A DNA stretch of 64,000 nucleotides, from assembly GCF_030813055.1 (NCBI RefSeq), contig NZ_JAUSTW010000013.1, positions 1 through 64,000 on the forward strand. Direction: 5' to 3'. Source of the stretch: Neobacillus ginsengisoli (GTDB taxonomy: Bacteria; Bacillota; Bacilli; Bacillales_B; DSM-18226). Within the stretch, counting starts at the first letter, position 1. Each line of letters opens with the position of its first letter. The notes beneath the pieces were generated by a model that saw only the letters and a list, made by a program, of their open reading frames with translations, ran no database searches and was not told the DNA's origin. Shown here piece after piece: positions 59,715-64,000 of this stretch. Position numbers and translations under genes: made by a program.

Positions 59715-60944
59715 TCACCCCTTTTTCATTAATTTTAAAACCGGAAGCTGAATTTCAAAGGTTGTTCCTTTTTCTTTTGAAGATTCAATCAGGTGAATAT
59801 TGCCGTCGAGATTTTCGATGACATTTTTTGTGTAGGATAAACCGATTCCATTTGAAGCAATTCCGGCTTGATCAAATTTCGTCGTAAAGCCTGGTTCAAA
59901 AATATACACTTTGTTTTTTTCAGAAATCCCGTTTCCATTATCCTTTATAGTTATTTTGACTAGGTCTTGAACCCTTTTAACCGTTACCACAATCTGCCCC
60001 TCCTGATGGATGGCTTCCACAGCATTAGCGATAAGATTATTGATTAGAGAGAGGAGGATAAAAGTACGGTACTCCGGATGTTCACCGGAAATTCTTACCT
60101 GGAAATCAATTGTTTTCCCAAGCAGCTCACTATAATTTTTATTCGAGATGGTTGCAACAGAAATGATTTCCCGAATGTTCATAAAATCATCTAATTTTTC
60201 TTTGGCCATTAATTTGGACAAACCGGCATATATACGTTGATTATCTTTTTTAATCTCGTGTAATTCCCCGGCGATTTTCAGTATCGCTTGCGCTTGATTT
60301 GGATTGTTTAGAGCTTTTAAATCACGATAAATTGCGTAGCAGGTGCTGGTTAAATTCTCCGCATCTTTCGCTGATTTTTCCAATTGAAACATTTCTACAT
60401 ATAAATTTGAGACTAATAGTAAAATCTCTTCGGTCCGCTTCCGTTGTTGCTCTTCAGCTAATCTTGTTTCCCACACTAAGATGGTATTGAAAAAACCGAG
60501 CACAAAGAAACTGCGGATAATCGCTACCCCTACAATAATCAAGAAGCTTGAGGTGGTCATTTTCATATCAATTGTAAAATGCCGAATGGTCATTTCCGTA
60601 AAATTGCCCATGATTTCAAGCACCATGCCAAGCAAACCAATGAGAAGCGGCTGGTGATACAATTTTTTTACCTTTAAAATATGGAAAAACATGCCGAACA
60701 CCATGTAATAAAAAAACACGGGAAAATGGTTAGGGAAATCGAATGAGCCAACTTGAACCTTGTCCAGAATAATCCGAAAACAAACCACTGCACTTCCCGT
60801 TAAAAAGCCGGCTAAAACGGGATGGATTTTTCGTGACCATAACAAAATGAAGAAGAATACAGTTGTACTCATGCTGAATCTTAAATCAGCACCGCTTAAA
60901 GGGTAAAACTTTAATTCTCCAGTAATGGGCACAGCAATAATCAT
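59715..60944 (-). CDS. glnK: GlnK/YcbA-type sensor histidine kinase
   Basis: 409 residues, close to the 410 of B. subtilis GlnK. Six hydrophobic segments (about 18-190), a linker with the probable phospho-His in GELHEIKKDNQRIYAGL, and a HATPase domain with NLIANAVEAIHQEG, DNGNGI and GIGLSYTKNVIE. Operon partner of the GlnL-type regulator; in B. subtilis the pair responds to glutamine. No ribosome site is evident at the ATG, so the start is uncertain. Confidence 0.85.
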   Translation of the reverse strand: MIIAVPITGELKFYPLSGADLRFSMSTTVFFFILLWSRKIHPVLAGFLTGSAVVCFRIILDKVQVGSFDFPNHFPVFFYYMVFGMFFHILKVKKLYHQPLLIGLLGMVLEIMGNFTEMTIRHFTIDMKMTTSSFLIIVGVAIIRSFFVLGFFNTILVWETRLAEEQQRKRTEEILLLVSNLYVEMFQLEKSAKDAENLTSTCYAIYRDLKALNNPNQAQAILKIAGELHEIKKDNQRIYAGLSKLMAKEKLDDFMNIREIISVATISNKNYSELLGKTIDFQVRISGEHPEYRTFILLSLINNLIANAVEAIHQEGQIVVTVKRVQDLVKITIKDNGNGISEKNKVYIFEPGFTTKFDQAGIASNGIGLSYTKNVIENLDGNIHLIESSKEKGTTFEIQLPVLKLMKKG

Positions 60945-61035
60945 AAATAAATACGCTAATAATTTATCGCGAATACAATCACTCCCATTCTATCGTAAAA
61001 AAAATTTTAATAATTGTAAAAATATTTTTAATCCA

Positions 61036-61051
61036 TTTTGTAGTTTTTTGT
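61036..61051 (+). promoter_or_regulatory. GlnL-box-like direct repeat
   Basis: TTTTGTAGTTTTTTGT is a perfect match to the direct repeat TTTTGTN4TTTTGT described for B. subtilis GlnL (from memory). It abuts the -35 position of a promoter with extended -10 TGGTATGAT at 61070-61078. Confidence 0.6.
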
Positions 61052-61086
61052 AGTTTATCGTAGTACTACTGGTATGATGTAAATGT

Positions 61087-61100
61087 TGAAAACGTTTACA
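61087..61100. promoter_or_regulatory. cre site (CcpA)
   Basis: TGAAAACGTTTACA fits the catabolite response element consensus TGWNANCGNTNWCA. It lies at or just after the predicted transcription start, a position that gives repression. Confidence 0.65.
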
Positions 61101-61153
61101 AAATATATTCTACTATAATATTATCAAAAAACTTATCGATGGGAGAGAAGCGA

Positions 61154-62401
61154 GTGAAAAAAATTAGTTTAGCATGGCAAATTTTTATAGGTTTAATTCT
61201 TGGGATTATTGTAGGGGCCATTTTTTACGGAAATCCGCATGTGGCAGATTATTTGCAGCCAATTGGAAATATTTTTATCCGTTTAATTAAAATGATTGTT
61301 GTTCCAATCGTTGTTTCAAGTTTAATTGTTGGAGTGGCGGGTGTAGGTGATGTCAAGTCATTGGGGAAGCTTGGGGGAAAAACCCTCCTTTATTTTGAAA
61401 TTATTACGACGATTGCCATCGTTGTGGGGTTATTAGCAGCGAACGTGTTTCAGCCAGGAGCAGGTGTCGATCGTTCACATCTAACAAAAACGGACATTAG
61501 CACCTATGAAACCACAGCAAAAACCACACAAACCCATTCGATGATTGACACAGTTGTGAACATTGTTCCTACGAATATCATTCAATCACTGGGAAATGGG
61601 GATATGCTGGCTATCATTTTCTTTTCTGTTATGTTTGGGCTTGGAATAGCGGCGATCGGAGAGAAAGGATTACCAATCCTAAATTTCTTCAGAGGAACAG
61701 CAGATGCCATGTTCCATGTCACGAACCAGATTATGAAGGTTGCCCCTATCGGCGTGTTTGCTTTAATTGGCATTACTGTATCCAAATTTGGGTTAACTTC
61801 ATTAATTCCACTTGGGAAACTTGTTCTTGTGGTATACGGTTCCATGATATTTTTTATACTCGCTGTCCTTGGATTGGTGGCGAAAATTGCCGGGTTTAAC
61901 ATTATCAAATTAATAAAGTATTTAAAAGACGAATTATTATTAGGCTATTCAACGGCAAGCTCCGAAACGGTACTTCCGAAGATCATGGAAAAGATGGAGA
62001 AAATCGGCTGTCCGAAGGCGATTACTTCCTTTGTTATTCCAACTGGATATTCCTTTAACCTTGATGGGTCTACTCTTTATCAAGCCATTGCCGCACTGTT
62101 TATTGCTCAAATGTATGGAATCCACTTGAGCATCACGCATCAAATTACATTGGTTTTAGTCCTAATGCTTACATCAAAAGGAATTGCTGGCGTTCCAGGT
62201 GTATCGTTTGTCGTTCTTCTTGCCACATTAGGAAGCGTTGGAATACCGGTTGAAGGACTTGCTTTTATTGCCGGGATTGACCGAATTCTAGATATGGCTC
62301 GTACAGCAGTTAACATCGTTGGAAATTCCCTTGCAGCCATCGTCATTACAAAATGGGAAGGTCACAAAATCAAAGAACAAGAAATTAAAAAAGCCGCATA
62401 A
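61154..62401 (+). CDS. Dicarboxylate/amino acid:cation symporter (DctA/GltP family)
   Basis: 415 residues from GTG at 61154 behind GGGAGAG. Eight helices plus two hairpin loops; signatures FIRLIKMIVVPIVVSSLIVGV, STASSETVLPKIMEKMEKIG (serine-rich hairpin 1), FVIPTGYSFNLDGSTLYQAIAALFIAQ, AGVPGVSFVVLLATL (hairpin 2) and GIDRILDMARTAVNIVGN, the substrate-binding region. Takes up glutamate, aspartate or C4-dicarboxylates with Na+ or H+. Divergent from glnKL and probably activated by GlnL and repressed by CcpA (inference). Confidence 0.92.
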   Translation: MKKISLAWQIFIGLILGIIVGAIFYGNPHVADYLQPIGNIFIRLIKMIVVPIVVSSLIVGVAGVGDVKSLGKLGGKTLLYFEIITTIAIVVGLLAANVFQPGAGVDRSHLTKTDISTYETTAKTTQTHSMIDTVVNIVPTNIIQSLGNGDMLAIIFFSVMFGLGIAAIGEKGLPILNFFRGTADAMFHVTNQIMKVAPIGVFALIGITVSKFGLTSLIPLGKLVLVVYGSMIFFILAVLGLVAKIAGFNIIKLIKYLKDELLLGYSTASSETVLPKIMEKMEKIGCPKAITSFVIPTGYSFNLDGSTLYQAIAALFIAQMYGIHLSITHQITLVLVLMLTSKGIAGVPGVSFVVLLATLGSVGIPVEGLAFIAGIDRILDMARTAVNIVGNSLAAIVITKWEGHKIKEQEIKKAA

Positions 62402-62431
62402 AAAATCTGCCCCAAGGGGCAGGTTTTTTTA
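62402..62431 (+). terminator. Terminator of the symporter gene
   Basis: CTGCCCC aa GGGGCAG followed by seven Ts. Confidence 0.85.
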
Positions 62432-62890
62432 TGCGGCTAAGATCCTGTTCATTAACAACAAAGTCGGGTACTCACTTTCTTATCTGGCGGCAATTGATCA
62501 ACGTGCATTACGCCAATTTCGTTTACTAATCCTCTCCTACAATGTACTAAAAAGCCAAAAGATTAATCCGTATCCGGCGGCTGGTAATACAACCTTAAGA
62601 AAAGAGGAAAGCCCTGTTGAAACTTCCATTGATCGGGTTCCCAGCTTCAATTTCCTTTATCAAATTTCAAATCAAGGTATTCCTCTACTTCCAATAGCTT
62701 CTGTAATTCTTCCTCTATTTCGTATAAAAAAACAGGATATAAATTAGTCTTCATAATAATCCAGCACCCTCTTATCAAATTTAAAAAAATCCTTTATAAG
62801 AGTCACAATTTTGCCACCAAAACGCTTAAACCACCATGTCCGTTTTCCCTCCAGATTTATATATAGAGGATAAAAGGGTGGTGCATTTAA
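62432..62890. other. Gap without a supported gene
   Basis: A + strand frame through the terminator to 62747 has no start site. On the minus strand a 31-codon stretch near 62650-62745 (VFLYEIEEELQKLLEVEEYL) looks protein-like but is broken by stops, so a relic is possible. Confidence 0.3.
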
Positions 62891-63661
62891 ATGAATTTAA
62901 AATCAGGCCAAATTGAACGTTTTGAAGAATATTCTCAGTTTACGAATCTTAAGGAGTTTAATCATCATATGGAAATGTGGATGGCAGCCCATAACGATTT
63001 TACCAAAGGGGAATTAGTCGGCTTAAAGCGGCTGGTTCGTTTTTCAGCAAAAATTCCCGGCGTGTGTAACGCCAAGATTGGAACGGTGCTAAAAGCGATT
63101 CATGATGACTATAACGAACACGGCATCTCACGCTCGACCTTTAAGAGGATGACCCAAAAGGCCATCGCATTAGGGATGATAACCGTTTATGAAACCGAAA
63201 GAAAAAACGGCTCACAGTCCAGCAATCTTTACGTTTTTCAGCGTTTTCCTGCAAACGAACCACCCAAGGAGGAAAAGTTGAACCGCCCTAATGAAACTAG
63301 TATTCTTTCTAAAACAAATAATCAAAAGATAAATAAACGTACAGAAGAACCGTCTGTTCTCGATTACAGCTATGTTAGCGACCGTGTACCACAGCGATTT
63401 GTGCAGTTGGTAAAGTGTTTCTTTTCCGAGGCTAAGACCATTGAAGCATACTGGAGGATGACGCAAATTGCAGCCTATCGGAATAATTATGAAAAAGAAA
63501 CGGGTAAAGTTCTGGACATCGCGATTGCTGGATTTAAACAGCTAATTAGAAAGCTAAAGTCCACCCAAAAGGTGAAGAACCCAATTGCCTATTTCTACGG
63601 GGTTTTAGATAAAAAATTTGAAGAGCTCTTTGTTAAGGAGTTATTTGAAATGGAGGATTGA
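62891..63661 (+). CDS. Winged-helix protein of the Bacillus replication/regulator-like type
   Basis: 256 residues, soluble. An N-terminal winged helix (about 35-115: FTKGELVGLKRLVRFSAKIPGVCNAKIGTVLKAIHDDYNEHGISRSTFKRMTQKAIALGMITV) resembles HTH_36-type domains of plasmid and phage replication initiators. After a linker, the C-terminal half (FVQLVKCFFSEAKTIEAYWRMTQIAAYRNN..NPIAYFYGVLDKKF) is typical of a Bacillus family of unannotated proteins. GGGTGGTG precedes the ATG. Function unknown. Confidence 0.65.
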   Translation: MNLKSGQIERFEEYSQFTNLKEFNHHMEMWMAAHNDFTKGELVGLKRLVRFSAKIPGVCNAKIGTVLKAIHDDYNEHGISRSTFKRMTQKAIALGMITVYETERKNGSQSSNLYVFQRFPANEPPKEEKLNRPNETSILSKTNNQKINKRTEEPSVLDYSYVSDRVPQRFVQLVKCFFSEAKTIEAYWRMTQIAAYRNNYEKETGKVLDIAIAGFKQLIRKLKSTQKVKNPIAYFYGVLDKKFEELFVKELFEMED

Positions 63662-64000
63662 TATTTTAACATTTTCTACTAAATTCATAATTCCGACAAA
63701 ATTCTTCAATTATATTTTTTATTCAAACGTTTGATTAAATTGCTTTGAGCTTTGATTTAATCAGATTTTAAACTCTAAATCTATAAATAAAACGTCGTTT
63801 AATGGGAGTAATAAATATCGAACTGTGACAAAAGTTGTAGCAAAAAATACCTATTTGTTGTTTAATATACCCGAAAGGAATACTCTCCCATATTTTCAAG
63901 GTAATTTCCACTATTTGAATTTTTTTATATCTGATTTTCAGTTACAATTCTAAAACAGAGTTGCTTATTCTTAATAAGAACGGTAAAAGAATAAACAACT
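63662..64000. other. Gap with CAAACGTTTG palindrome
   Basis: TCAAACGTTTGA at 63723-63734, then A/T-rich sequence to the end of the window. No gene is seen. Confidence 0.35.

Noticed and set aside
62319..62747. 142-codon + strand frame
   Set aside because: It begins inside the symporter gene in another phase and runs through its terminator.

Overview
The window looks like chromosomal DNA of a low-GC, endospore-forming Bacillaceae species, probably Neobacillus-like (the genus is an inference). It carries a CwlJ-type cortex hydrolase, three GerPA/GerPF-like proteins, a CotA-type laccase, YjcZ-type small proteins, a lone GerAB-type transporter, a SinI-like antirepressor, LCP enzymes, a GlnK/GlnL-type two-component system and a PspA protein. 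Ribosome binding sites are AGGAGG-like. I saw no rRNA, tRNA or CRISPR array.

Layout. About 1-40 kb is accessory DNA made of short, mostly single-gene units: CBO0543-family membrane proteins, two SMI1/KNR4 proteins, DUF3291, darcynin-like, MBL-fold, YARHG, GNAT and DMT proteins, two exporter/TrmB-type regulator pairs, the laccase and cell-wall hydrolases. It also holds many relics: YtsJ-type malic enzyme pieces, a truncated CitT/MalR-type regulator, an immunity-type ABC transporter, a barstar-like stub, IS3, IS110, integrase and resolvase pieces. Nearly every intergenic gap has a copy of a roughly 110 bp repeat built from four hairpins. I count about 30 copies, all in the same orientation on the + strand, and none beyond about 40 kb. 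Four copies carry IS110-like ends or remnants at the same internal position.

About 39.9-43.3 kb is the most interesting regulatory segment. A promoter with a SinR-operator-like palindrome is followed by a cyclic-di-GMP-I riboswitch and a 40-aa SinI-like antirepressor. Next come an LCP enzyme, a second GEMM-like RNA element ahead of a 44-aa membrane protein, and a second LCP enzyme. This suggests c-di-GMP input into matrix and cell-envelope control.

About 43.3-58.6 kb holds a PspA operon, a YvrJ/DUF2922/DUF1659 set, a pyroglutamate operon (100-aa protein, DUF969, DUF979, IclR regulator, Pcp, PxpB, PxpC, PxpA), a processive GT2 glycosyltransferase, the GerAB-type protein and a near-identical second DUF2922/DUF1659 pair lacking YvrJ. 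About 58.7-64 kb holds a GlnL/GlnK-type system divergent from a DctA/GltP-type symporter whose promoter has a perfect TTTTGTN4TTTTGT repeat and a cre site, then a winged-helix protein.
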